Assembly: GCA_009777995.1 (NCBI GenBank)
Contig: WRKT01000007.1
Span: 30,092-94,091, forward strand
DNA length: 64,000 bases
Direction of reading: 5' to 3'
Source of the DNA: Treponema sp.
GTDB lineage: Bacteria; Spirochaetota; Spirochaetia; Treponematales; Breznakiellaceae
The notes under the pieces were generated by a model. That model was given only the letters and a program-made list of their open reading frames with translations. It searched no databases and was not told where the DNA came from. Within the stretch, counting starts at the first letter, position 1; each line of letters starts with the position of its first letter. The translations under genes were made by a program, and so were the position numbers. Positions 25,990 through 32,413 of this stretch are shown piece by piece.

Positions 25990-26196
25990 TTATTGCGGAT
26001 CGTCCACGCCGCCCTCGAAGATTTCTTCCAGACTCTCCTCCAGATTCGACAGTAGTCCCTCCAGATTCTCCTTGGTTATCTCCCTGCCCGCCGCCAAGCA
26101 CATCGAGATCGCCTGTGCCTTCGCTCCCTCCGCTCCGTACTGACGGAGTACCAGCGGGTAATTCTTGTGATCCAGTTCCAGAATGATTTTGTTCAT
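25990..26196 (-). CDS. small element protein, 68 aa
   Basis: Not recognised. The sequence MNKIILELDHKNYPLVLRQ then AEGAKAQAISMCLAAGREITKENLEGLLSNLEESLEEIFEGG is helical and acidic at the end. GAGAAAGGA precedes the ATG. It is the last gene of a five-gene minus-strand run (26-27.5 kb) that starts at the divergent switch. Size and place resemble the small accessory genes found near the repressor of phages and satellites. Confidence 0.6.
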   Translation of the reverse strand: MNKIILELDHKNYPLVLRQYGAEGAKAQAISMCLAAGREITKENLEGLLSNLEESLEEIFEGGVDDPQ

Positions 26197-26239
26197 TGTC
26201 CTTTCTCTCTGTTCCCAACTTTTTTCTGAAAATTCCTGC

Positions 26240-26443
26240 CTAACTGTCTTTTTCTTCTTTCTGTAGGCCCTCGTCCCGGCGTCTTATAAATTCATCCAGC
26301 TCGGCTTGTTTCCGATTGGATATTTCTCTTTGTGCAGGGCTTAGCCCTCCCAAGTTACCTGAATCTTCGCCGGTGACCATATTCATATAAATCTCTGTCA
26401 TTTTATCGTCTAACTGAAAGGTTTTTTTTTCTGTTTTTTCCAT
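26240..26443 (-). CDS. small element protein, 67 aa
   Basis: Not recognised. A polar, charged protein (MEKTEKKTFQLDDKMTEIY at the start, KQAELDEFIRRRDEGLQKEEKDS at the end), probably a helical hairpin. I choose the ATG at 26,443 because GGAGGT lies 6 bases upstream; the longer frame starting at 26,473 lacks such a site. It belongs to the same minus-strand run as the HIRAN gene. Confidence 0.55.
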   Translation of the reverse strand: MEKTEKKTFQLDDKMTEIYMNMVTGEDSGNLGGLSPAQREISNRKQAELDEFIRRRDEGLQKEEKDS

Positions 26444-26554
26444 ATCCTTACCTCCATCTTTTACATCCGACATTGAATTACCCTCTATCTTAATTATACC
26501 TTAATTATCGGATTTTTGTTTGTCAGGTGTTTTTATTCTGCGCCTTATTGGTCA

Positions 26555-26839
26555 TTACTGTTCTCCTCCCTTCTTGCCAATTTCACCTGTCCAATGGTCA
26601 ATTTTGAGAATGTCCGATAGTTCATTGCATATGTCCTTGATGATGTGCCAGTAACCGTAGACATCGCTGGCTGCTACAGGTTTATTTGAGCTTGGTGCCT
26701 CATAATAACTAAAAAATGTTGTGATGGCTTCCAACTTTGAATAAATTACTGATAGCCGTTCTAAATCACTCATATTTTCGAGCCAGTGATAATTACCCGG
26801 CGGCCATGCTAAAATCTGCTGTTTCTTTTCTTTTGCCAT
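26555..26839 (-). CDS. small element protein, 94 aa
   Basis: Not recognised. It contains two likely helices (WLENMSDLERLSVIYSKLEAITTFF and YGYWHIIKDICNELSDILKID) with a Pro/Ser-rich linker and a short basic start. GGAGG lies 5 bases before the ATG at 26,839, which I prefer over the upstream in-frame ATG at 26,851. It is part of the run starting at the divergent switch. Confidence 0.6.
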   Translation of the reverse strand: MAKEKKQQILAWPPGNYHWLENMSDLERLSVIYSKLEAITTFFSYYEAPSSNKPVAASDVYGYWHIIKDICNELSDILKIDHWTGEIGKKGGEQ

Positions 26840-26883
26840 TGTTTCCTCCAATTTTCTTGGTTCTGCTGCTTAAGATAGCCGGG

Positions 26884-27126
26884 TTAAACGGCTCCGGTAC
26901 TGTATTCAAGTTGTATTTTTCGCTCTACTGCTTCCCCCACTTCGCCAAACTCTATAATGTCGAACAAGCGAAGTATTGTTTGAGCATTTCTTTGAATTAC
27001 GCTATACATGGCAAGATTAAACGCGGCATCTATGCTGTCGTCTGATATATTACTTGCATATATGCCGCCACCTTTGGCCAGATCCCGGATTTCATAAAGC
27101 AAGCCCTTAAATGTTTCCAGTTGCAT
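26884..27126 (-). CDS. small element protein, 80 aa
   Basis: Not recognised. A mainly helical protein (FKGLLYEIRDLAKGGGIYA, then SDDSIDAAFNLAMYSVIQRNAQTILRLFDIIEFGEVGEAVERKI). A strong AAGGAGGT precedes the ATG. It sits 10 bp downstream of the HIRAN gene and is surely co-transcribed with it. Confidence 0.65.
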   Translation of the reverse strand: MQLETFKGLLYEIRDLAKGGGIYASNISDDSIDAAFNLAMYSVIQRNAQTILRLFDIIEFGEVGEAVERKIQLEYSTGAV

Positions 27127-27136
27127 TGTTACCTCC

Positions 27137-27547
27137 TTAAACTGCCAGGGCTAATCTGGCGCCCCGGATTTCACCTTCCAGTACTTGTAACACCAGAAAC
27201 TGTCCGCGCATTGCATTAACTACAGGGGTCAATGTTCGGGGCACATAACCCAGGCGATATAGCCCGCGCCCATTGTTGACACCTACCATGACGGCAATGG
27301 CCGCAGGGTCTACAGGGTTAGTGGGCTCAGGTACCAATACAGCTTTGATTTGTCCGGGGTTGTATGTTGCCAAGCGCCTGAGGGCTTCCTGACGGTTCCC
27401 AAAGGACACGCCCCGGACTGCCATCTCAAGCCCACCGGCTTTTACGATTGCCCATGCCTGAACGAAGGCGGCGCTCCTGTCATTTCCTTTGGCTGCCAGG
27501 CGATTGCCCAGGCTCATTACTTTGCTTTTCATTTCATAGTTTGTCAT
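27137..27547 (-). CDS. HIRAN-domain protein
   Basis: A 136-aa protein. Residues ~40-136 form a HIRAN domain: EMAVRGVSFGNRQEALRRL, VLVPEPTNPVDPAAIAVMV and GLYRLGYVPRTLTPVV carry the family's NPxDPxAIxV and LGYVPR hallmarks. HIRAN domains bind single-stranded or 3'-ended DNA and are fused to helicases and nucleases in repair proteins; stand-alone copies are found in phages and mobile elements. Residues 1-40 look like the start of another helical module (MKSKVMSLGNRLAAKGNDRSAAFVQAWAI). It is the first gene of the run driven by the minus-strand switch promoter. Confidence 0.85.
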   Translation of the reverse strand: MTNYEMKSKVMSLGNRLAAKGNDRSAAFVQAWAIVKAGGLEMAVRGVSFGNRQEALRRLATYNPGQIKAVLVPEPTNPVDPAAIAVMVGVNNGRGLYRLGYVPRTLTPVVNAMRGQFLVLQVLEGEIRGARLALAV

Positions 27548-27575
27548 GTTCTTACCCCCGTATCAATGTTTATAT

Positions 27576-27681
27576 TTATAATATACACCCTTTTGTTGAT
27601 TTTGTCAAGAGAAATATCAAATTATTTTTGAATTTTTTAAGTTTTTTATTGTCAATATAAAGTTTATAGTGTATATTATAA
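27576..27681. promoter_or_regulatory. divergent promoter switch with inverted operators
   Basis: Minus-strand promoter: TTGACA (27,608-27,603) and TATATT (27,585-27,580), 17-bp spacing. Plus-strand promoter: TTGTCA (27,649-27,654) and TATATT (27,672-27,677), 17-bp spacing. Each -10 lies within the same 13-mer, GTGTATATTATAA, present at 27,669-27,681 on plus and 27,588-27,576 on minus. The pair of inverted sites is placed for one repressor, probably the HTH protein at 27,696, to control both directions. Confidence 0.75.
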
Positions 27682-27695
27682 AGGGAGGCGGTTAC

Positions 27696-27911
27696 ATGAG
27701 CATGATTGAAAAAATCCGCATTTTACTGGTAAAACGAGGAAATATATCAGAAGCGGAGCTTGCTAGGCGATTGGGCGATAGTCCCCAGAATTTCAATGCA
27801 AAAATGAAACGAGACAACTTCACAGATAAGGACTTACAGCGGATAGCCGAAGTCTTAGACTGCACCTTTAAGGCTACTTTCAGGATGAACGACACCGGGG
27901 AAGAGATATAA
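27696..27911 (+). CDS. XRE-like HTH repressor
   Basis: A 71-aa one-domain DNA-binding protein. MIEKIRILLVKRGNISEAELARRLGDSPQNFNAKMKRDNFTDKDLQRIAEVLDCTF shows the lambda-repressor-type helix-turn-helix (ISEAELARRLGDSPQNFNAKM). A GGGAGG ribosome site is 6 bases before the ATG at 27,696. It is transcribed away from the HIRAN operon from a near-consensus promoter whose -10 overlaps a probable operator. Together this looks like a lysogeny-type maintenance switch. It is one of few plus-strand genes in the element. Confidence 0.85.
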   Translation: MSMIEKIRILLVKRGNISEAELARRLGDSPQNFNAKMKRDNFTDKDLQRIAEVLDCTFKATFRMNDTGEEI

Positions 27912-27954
27912 CCGTTGTTTTGTCTGACATAGCCTTACAATACTTATCCCAGAT

Positions 27955-28134
27955 TTAGGAGAAATCGCTTGAGTTTTTAGAGGTTTGTGGTATATTTATA
28001 ATATCAGGTTTAGGGGCAGAGGCGGGTTTAGCTACCGCCGGCGATTCTTCAGTGGTCGCAGGGACAGCCGGGATTGCTTCCGGCGCCCCTTGAACCGATA
28101 TTTTTGCATTTGAAATATCTGTCCTACCATTCAT
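27955..28134 (-). CDS. possible Pro/Ala-rich protein, 59 aa
   Basis: A minus-strand frame with a biased but protein-like sequence: MNGRTDISNAKISVQGAPEA, then IPAVPATTEESPAVAKPASAPKPDIINIP and a Ser/Asn end. The Pro/Ala/Lys linker composition resembles tails of phage proteins. No ribosome site is evident upstream and the frame is antiparallel to its neighbours, so it may be the tail of a disrupted gene. Confidence 0.3.
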   Translation of the reverse strand: MNGRTDISNAKISVQGAPEAIPAVPATTEESPAVAKPASAPKPDIINIPQTSKNSSDFS

Positions 28135-28234
28135 TGTTACTACATATCTATGGAAATTGTCCGTTTTCAGGAATTTTCAGGGCTTGAATGTACCCTGTGA
28201 GGACTGCTATTTTACTTTTAGAAGGTTTTGTATT

Positions 28235-28543
28235 ATGATAGACTTGGTATTTGAATGGGATGAAGAAAAAGAGCAAGATAATATTAAAGCTCACGGTATC
28301 CCTTTTGAAGCAGCTACACGGATCTTTTTTGACTATTACCGCATGGAACGTCATGACGATGATTCAAGCGATAAAGAAGATCGATGGCAAACCATGGGTC
28401 TTTATGAAGATGTACTTTTTGTGGTTTATACGGAGAGAGCGGACGTTATTCGTATGATTTCAGCCCGTAAGGCAGAGCCTTTTGAAAGGAGGATATATCA
28501 TGGCGATAGTGAGATACACGGCTGGAAAAGAGTTAACCCCTGA
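28235..28543 (+). CDS. brnT: BrnT-type ribonuclease toxin, copy 2
   Basis: A 102-aa BrnT toxin, identical to copy 1 except Val5 for Ile5. Here it is cargo of the integrated element. Toxin modules on satellites and islands often stabilise the element, by killing cells that lose it, or act as phage defence; which applies is not visible. Since a second copy lies just outside the element, loss of the element alone would not remove the antitoxin, which weakens a simple addiction role. Confidence 0.87.
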   Translation: MIDLVFEWDEEKEQDNIKAHGIPFEAATRIFFDYYRMERHDDDSSDKEDRWQTMGLYEDVLFVVYTERADVIRMISARKAEPFERRIYHGDSEIHGWKRVNP

Positions 28544-28739
28544 AAAAGACGCGGAACTAAGGGCGCAGATAAGAGAAGCGGCAAAGAGACCTTATACCTA
28601 TGATCCGGATTCTCCCCTACTTACGGAAGAACAGCTTAAGGAATTTAAACCTGTTAATTTTGATAGCATGGAAGAGAGAGCCCAAGCAATGAAGCAATGT
28701 ACCCCATCTCCGGCATTAGCTACTTCGGAAAGTCGTTGA
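28500..28739 (+). CDS. BrnA-like antitoxin lacking the DNA-binding domain, copy 2
   Basis: A 79-aa protein with the same predicted sequence as copy 1, including the missing ribbon-helix-helix region and the CTPSPALATSESR tail. It has an AAGGAGGA ribosome site and overlaps the toxin by 44 bp. That both copies stay open and encode the same residues, while synonymous changes have accumulated in the module, suggests that the short form is functional. Confidence 0.75.
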   Translation: MAIVRYTAGKELTPEKDAELRAQIREAAKRPYTYDPDSPLLTEEQLKEFKPVNFDSMEERAQAMKQCTPSPALATSESR

Positions 28740-28886
28740 AGTAACGATAAGAATTAATTAACCAGAGCCCCGGATTAATGAACTCTTTTTAAACCCCACT
28801 GACTCTCTAAAAAATGCCCCCAGGAGCGCAATAGAAGCTCACCACGGCTTTATCCGGGGCTTTGTTACCTACTACTTACTTTACTA

Positions 28887-28961
28887 AACAAAGAAACTCC
28901 GGAATGCGGTAGCCCAACAGCGGACCAATCCCGCTGACGTGAACTTCCTTAATCCGGAGCC
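28887..28961 (-). ncRNA. candidate small RNA with its own promoter
   Basis: A promoter on the minus strand (28,996-28,969) would start transcription at about 28,961, precisely where the closing stem begins (GGCTCCGGA). The RNA would fold with outer stem CTCCGGA/TCCGGAG and inner hairpin CAGCGG-7-CCGCTG, followed by TTTCTTTGTTT, a plausible weak terminator, for a length near 70 nt. There is no start codon with a ribosome site inside. Role unknown. Confidence 0.5.
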
Positions 28962-28968
28962 TATACTT

Positions 28969-28996
28969 AATATACTTGAAAACATAAAGATGTCAA
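28969..28996 (-). promoter_or_regulatory. promoter of the candidate small RNA
   Basis: On the minus strand TTGACA (28,996-28,991) and TATATT (28,974-28,969) are separated by 16 bp, close to ideal. It lies between structured units 3 and 2 and points into unit 2. Confidence 0.6.
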
Positions 28997-29208
28997 GAAT
29001 TTTTTCCACAAATAGCCCCGGAGCAGGAACTCTTTATCGGCAGGACTAATTCTGCCAACAACCTGCAAGGGGCTATATCTAAAGTATCGCATAAATCTGA
29101 AAAAAGGACAGTACCATCAGACCCCCGGCACTCGACTTAACGGCTCACCCGCAGGGAGGTACTGCCCTTAATATAACTATACTACTAAATATGTGAAATA
29201 CTAATAAG

Positions 29209-29472
29209 TCATTGACTCCCCTTCCCTCTTGTAGAAACCACCTCTTTGATTATGCACCCAAGGTTCTTTTGCAGTGTTTGCCATATAACATCAGGAATAT
29301 CCTCAATAAGCCATGGCAGAAATAAACAGGTAATACGGGCCTCAATACCGGTGGTATTACTTGGCGATTCAGTCTGTGCAGTCCGATGGCCCTTGGAGCT
29401 CGCTCGCTGCCCGCCTTGTTTATTAACCGATCCATTTTCATGTATGAGACCCATATTACCAAATTGCTTCAT
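29209..29472 (-). CDS. hypothetical element protein, 87 aa
   Basis: Not recognised. The first half is polar (NKQGGQRASSKGHRTAQTESPSN), and the second half has an amphipathic hydrophobic stretch (ITCLFLPWLIEDIPDVIWQTL). Its ATG overlaps the stop of the Cys-rich gene by 4 bp (ATGA), which is the main support for its being translated. It is last in the minus-strand run ahead of the structured array. Confidence 0.55.
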   Translation of the reverse strand: MKQFGNMGLIHENGSVNKQGGQRASSKGHRTAQTESPSNTTGIEARITCLFLPWLIEDIPDVIWQTLQKNLGCIIKEVVSTRGKGSQ

Positions 29473-29966
29473 ATCTCAATATAACGCTCGCAAGGTTGCC
29501 CGTTTCTTACAACCCTACCCCTGGTACAGAGGTAATTTTCCAGACAATAAAGGCAGTGTTTTGGAGCGTTTCCCGGGCGCTTTTGCACTTCAAAGTATTC
29601 CCCGCAGACTCTGCCTTCCCCTTGTTTTGGACCGACCCGGAAATTATGAGGTGTTGCAAGGCGCTTACAATGTAAACAATCCGGGGCTCCTTCTGCCGGG
29701 CGAACAGTCGGAGCTCTCACAACACTAAGCTCTTTGAACCTTTGGTTGTTTTTATACTCTTCATCGCACTGTGCCTGATAATCGATGTAGCTATGGCACG
29801 GGGGATAGACAACACCGGCAAAGAACTGCCGTCCTGCGGCTGTCGCGCAATGCCTTTTGTTTGAGCAATAAGCACAATCATGGTCTGCCCCGGATGGTTT
29901 GGGTAATGGGTCATAACTCTGGACTTCCCGTATTTTACCGGTACTGTCTCTTACAACTTCTTTCAT
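29469..29966 (-). CDS. Cys-rich protein with three CxxC-type clusters, 165 aa
   Basis: Three related cysteine blocks recur: DCAYCSNKRHCATAAG...PPC (about 30-58), DCLHCKRLATPHNF...RVC (about 96-121) and HCLYCLENYLCTRGRVV...PC (about 137-160). Each reads CxxCx(5-7)... and ends with a Cys about 20 residues later, so it is probably a tandem zinc-ribbon-like protein or one with metal clusters. Not a family I can name. No signal peptide. It lies 2 bp after the 91-aa gene and overlaps the 87-aa gene, so the three are one unit. Confidence 0.7.
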   Translation of the reverse strand: MKEVVRDSTGKIREVQSYDPLPKPSGADHDCAYCSNKRHCATAAGRQFFAGVVYPPCHSYIDYQAQCDEEYKNNQRFKELSVVRAPTVRPAEGAPDCLHCKRLATPHNFRVGPKQGEGRVCGEYFEVQKRPGNAPKHCLYCLENYLCTRGRVVRNGQPCERYIEI

Positions 29967-29968
29967 GG

Positions 29969-30244
29969 CTATATCCTTAGTTTTTGAAGAAGTTTCTGCT
30001 TGGATTTTTGGAGTTGTGCAGATTTAATTTTCCCAATGAGGAACGCGCGGCTCTTTGGCTTGAGTTTACCGGTGCTTAGTTCCGTCTCAATAGCTCCGCA
30101 CTCCAAAACAGTCAACTCTCCACCGGCGACTGACTTTACAAGAATTGGTTTTGCCGCATTCAACATGGCATGATTTAATGCCTGCTGATCAACAACAAAA
30201 GGAACTCTAGCCTTTTTTTTCTTTCGTAATACAAGCTTTTTCAT
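29969..30244 (-). CDS. basic hypothetical protein, 91 aa
   Basis: Not recognised. It is strongly basic at both ends (MKKLVLRKKKKARVPF, and KIKSAQLQKSKQKLLQKLRI), suggesting nucleic-acid binding. The GGGAGGT site lies 5 bases before the ATG. It follows the small terminase gene by 46 bp on the same strand and precedes the Cys-rich gene. A packaging-related role next to terS is possible but not shown. Confidence 0.6.
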   Translation of the reverse strand: MKKLVLRKKKKARVPFVVDQQALNHAMLNAAKPILVKSVAGGELTVLECGAIETELSTGKLKPKSRAFLIGKIKSAQLQKSKQKLLQKLRI

Positions 30245-30290
30245 CCTGTACCTCCCAAATATTATATTGCAAGGGCATACACCCTGCTTT

Positions 30291-30974
30291 TCACGGCTCT
30301 TCTATACGATATTCCGGGCTTGGACGTTGTATAAAACCATCATCCTCAAGCTGCTTCACCATCTCATCCCTCCTTTTCCTTCGCTCTATGTAAACTTCAG
30401 TTTTTGCTAACTCATTCATGATCCGGATGGTTTCCTCGGCATCGTATACGTCATCGTCTCCTCCGGGATTTTGCCTTTGATAAAGCTCCTTAATTTCTCC
30501 CATTGCTGCTCTTTTTGAACCGAATGAATATCCCACGATTTTCCCCTCCTTCATGTCAATAATTGGTTGCTCCAGTGCCATTCTCTTTTCCGGTGCAATT
30601 TCTTCAATTGGTTTAAATGATGTCCCTGAGACATAATCTGCCAAATCATAGAAGGCCCTATTTTCTAAGGAATTGATATATCGCCTGTATAGGATGTCCA
30701 CGGTCTCGGTATTAATTTTCTTAGAAATCTTTTCAATCTCTTCCAAGACTTTTGGGTTCTTGCAGAGTTTATACCCGGATATGTGTGCATTCCGTGACGC
30801 ATATCCGGCGGCAATGGCAGCCCGTGTTTTATTCTGGAATGTATCAGCACCGGGAAAACAAAACCAAAAGACGAACCTCTTAGCCTTGTCTGTAAGCGAA
30901 TTGCTAATGCCCGTTATATCAATAGTGATTCCTTGATATGTGTTTTTCTGTGCAACGGTTTTTTTCTTTATCAT
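30291..30974 (-). CDS. terS: phage-type small terminase subunit
   Basis: A 227-aa protein with the Terminase_2 pattern: LTDKAKRFVFWFCF...QNKTRAAIAAGYASRNAHISGYKLCKNPKVLEEIEKISKK (about 28-95), the helix-turn-helix with AGY and NPKV that recognises the packaging site. Later regions (YGSFGSKRAAMGEIKELYQ-like, EETIRIMNELAKTEVYIERRKRRDEMVKQL) fit the oligomerisation part. No large terminase lies near it. Satellites of the PICI type carry exactly such a lone terS to redirect a helper phage's packaging motor. ATGA overlap with the upstream 118-aa gene shows coupling. Confidence 0.85.
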   Translation of the reverse strand: MIKKKTVAQKNTYQGITIDITGISNSLTDKAKRFVFWFCFPGADTFQNKTRAAIAAGYASRNAHISGYKLCKNPKVLEEIEKISKKINTETVDILYRRYINSLENRAFYDLADYVSGTSFKPIEEIAPEKRMALEQPIIDMKEGKIVGYSFGSKRAAMGEIKELYQRQNPGGDDDVYDAEETIRIMNELAKTEVYIERRKRRDEMVKQLEDDGFIQRPSPEYRIEEP

Positions 30975-31327
30975 TGCTTTTTCCCAAAAACAGGGGGGAA
31001 ATTATAAGCTTTTGTAAGTCGAAAAGGCTGTTTATTATCGGGGAATTGTGATTCTCCCTTTCCAATAAGGGATTCAATCATAAGGATGGCCATCTCTTCA
31101 TCCAAAGCACCAAAGAAGTGCGGCTTTCCATCGAGTGTTATTGCACTCGAAATTACAAAGATAAATGGCCATTCTACTGTGTTATTTTTCTTAATCCTTA
31201 CTCGATAATTAGAATCCAGATCGACAACCCGGCCTAAGTAGAGGTATTGGTTTGTGAACAGCTTAATATGGTCTGTTATATTTACCTCTCCGACTGCTTT
31301 AACAATTTCAAGTAATCCTCTTCTCAT
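30971..31327 (-). CDS. hypothetical element protein, 118 aa
   Basis: Not recognised. Predicted beta-rich (YLYLGRVVDLDSNYRVRIKKNNTVEWPFIFVISSAITLDGKPHFFGAL) followed by a helix (EEMAILMIESLIGKG). It overlaps terS by ATGA and the upstream 81-aa gene likewise, making a tightly coupled three-gene set. In this position it could be a packaging or capsid-interference factor, but nothing in the sequence proves it. Confidence 0.65.
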   Translation of the reverse strand: MRRGLLEIVKAVGEVNITDHIKLFTNQYLYLGRVVDLDSNYRVRIKKNNTVEWPFIFVISSAITLDGKPHFFGALDEEMAILMIESLIGKGESQFPDNKQPFRLTKAYNFPPVFGKKQ

Positions 31328-31569
31328 AATCTCCCTTCCTTCAAGCTATTAAAAAAATCTGTGATGTTCTCTGCCCCGTACATAGGTATGATTTGCCCGG
31401 AAGTTAATATCCAATAATCAGCTTCATTGTGAGCAAACGGTTCTCCGGAATCATTATTTTTTAGATTTAATGCATTAATTCCTTCAGGTGAATAAAGCAT
31501 TATGTCTCTTTCGATTTCACACTGCCCATATAATAAAGCTGTCTGAGCAAAGAAGTCAGTTGTTGTCAT
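31324..31569 (-). CDS. hypothetical element protein, 81 aa
   Basis: Not recognised. A compact acidic protein (MTTTDFFAQTALLYGQCEIERDIMLYSPEG at the start, ENITDFFNSLKEGRL at the end). GAGGAGGG lies just before the ATG. That ribosome site is part of a sequence duplicated from the end of the VRR-NUC gene (see the repeat at 31,571). Coupled to the 118-aa gene by a 4-bp overlap. Confidence 0.6.
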   Translation of the reverse strand: MTTTDFFAQTALLYGQCEIERDIMLYSPEGINALNLKNNDSGEPFAHNEADYWILTSGQIIPMYGAENITDFFNSLKEGRL

Positions 31570-31570
31570 T

Positions 31571-31612
31571 TACCCTCCTCAAATAACGGCCCGTCACCGA
31601 CATATCCTGCTT
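31571..31612 (-). repeat. duplicated fragment of the VRR-NUC 3' end
   Basis: These ~42 bases match 33,301-33,342 with two mismatches. On the minus strand they encode the nuclease's last residues (AGYVGDGPLFEEGK) but here end in a stop and carry no upstream nuclease. A second shared block, CCATTAATTCCTCCTAT, lies at 31,687 and 32,402. These mark past recombination inside the element. Confidence 0.8.
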
Positions 31613-31741
31613 CTCGTTAATAAAGAGATCAATTTCAAATCCACGATGCTTTTAGGTGTTTTGGGATAAGTGAAAGATACTACAGCCATTAATTCCTCCT
31701 ATCGGATAAAGTCATTATCCATGCTTCGTCCATCTTCCTGT

Positions 31742-32098
31742 TTAAATCTTATTTCCTGTGCTTGTTGTTGTGCCTGTGCTTTTTATGGCTAGGTTGTTTA
31801 ATGAATTGTTTGCTTTATTACCATCAAGGTGAACAATTTCCGAAGGATCACCCATGTCTGTATCGATAAAATCCCATTCATAAACTTTATGGGGAACGTT
31901 TTTTGAAAGTTCATCAATCTTCTTGTAGATTGGTTCCAGTTCTTTTATAAACGCTTGCACTTCTTGGCTGTGTTCGTTTGGCTTGTATTCGCTATAACCT
32001 TGTGCAGCATTATCAAGAATGTAATATAAACCAGAGCATATGACTTCAAAACAGTGTGTGATATCTTCTTTGTTTTCTTCAATTTTGTAAGTTTCCAT
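31742..32098 (-). CDS. protein with an HNH-like tail motif, 118 aa
   Basis: The N-terminal 70 residues are helical and unrecognised. The region near 82-104 (DPSEIVHLDGNKANNSLNNLAI) closely follows the second half of an HNH homing-type nuclease (HxDGNKxNNxxxNL), with the metal-binding His and Asn. The first half of the nuclease core is not obvious, so the protein may be a partial or derived HNH enzyme. It lies in the minus-strand run between the TOPRIM gene and terS. Confidence 0.5.
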   Translation of the reverse strand: METYKIEENKEDITHCFEVICSGLYYILDNAAQGYSEYKPNEHSQEVQAFIKELEPIYKKIDELSKNVPHKVYEWDFIDTDMGDPSEIVHLDGNKANNSLNNLAIKSTGTTTSTGNKI

Positions 32099-32179
32099 TT
32101 GTACCCTCTTAATACATTGATTTAAAAGACGAGATAACTTCGCCCATGTTAGTGTACCTTGCGTCCGATAGAATGAACT

Positions 32180-32404
32180 CTATTCTTGACAATATTCATA
32201 AATACTACCTATAGCTTTATCCGGTTCTTTAATTTTCTTTTTCAGCTCAATTTTCTCTTGAATTAATAATATGTTTGCATAATTTACTGCAAGCAATGCC
32301 TTCTGTAATTCATATGTTTCCTTATCATTTGTTTTAGGAATTACTCTCAGCAATGCACAATGCAGGTAATACGGGTTTCTTAGTAAAATATCGATTTTGT
32401 CCAT
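32180..32404 (-). CDS. hypothetical element protein, 74 aa
   Basis: Not recognised. A helical protein (YYLHCALLRVIPKTN, ETYELQKALLAVNYANILLIQEKIELKKKIKE). AGGAGG precedes the ATG; this ribosome-site block is repeated near 31,687. It starts 10 bp after the TOPRIM gene, in the same transcript. Confidence 0.6.
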   Translation of the reverse strand: MDKIDILLRNPYYLHCALLRVIPKTNDKETYELQKALLAVNYANILLIQEKIELKKKIKEPDKAIGSIYEYCQE

Positions 32405-32413
32405 TAATTCCTC

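Larger units (their letters stand above)
28206..28753 (+). repeat. 548-bp BrnT-module repeat, copy 2 (inside the element)
   Basis: Near-identical partner of 24,861-25,408. Mismatches are scattered single bases and the homology ends abruptly on both sides. Recombination between the copies would delete 3,345 bp including attL. Confidence 0.9.
28766..29167 (-). ncRNA. array of four structured elements, candidate noncoding RNA region
   Basis: The 470-bp gene-free stretch holds four long-stem structures. (1) 28,766-28,861: 10-bp stem AGCCCCGGAT/ATCCGGGGCT. (2) 28,897-28,959: CTCCGGA/TCCGGAG with inner CAGCGG/CCGCTG. (3) 29,012-29,076: ATAGCCCC/GGGGCTAT, then GCAGG/CCTGC, then GGCAG/CTGCC nested. 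(4) 29,106-29,167: ten pairs GGGCAGTACC/GGTACTGTCC on minus, followed by six T. The mispair in (4) is A-C on plus but G-U on minus, which points to a minus-strand RNA. Units 1 to 3 share variants of GCYCCGG with GAACTC or GAAGTTC. Not a family I know. Confidence 0.55.

Noticed and set aside
25859..26186. Plus-strand frames overlapping the 68-aa minus-strand gene
   Set aside because: Beyond 25,990 they read antisense to a gene that has its own ribosome site; only the upstream part was kept as a possible broken gene.
28766..29167. Integron attC-like array
   Set aside because: The structured units lack the GTTRRRY/RYYYAAC core sites and do not separate gene cassettes; no integron integrase is present.
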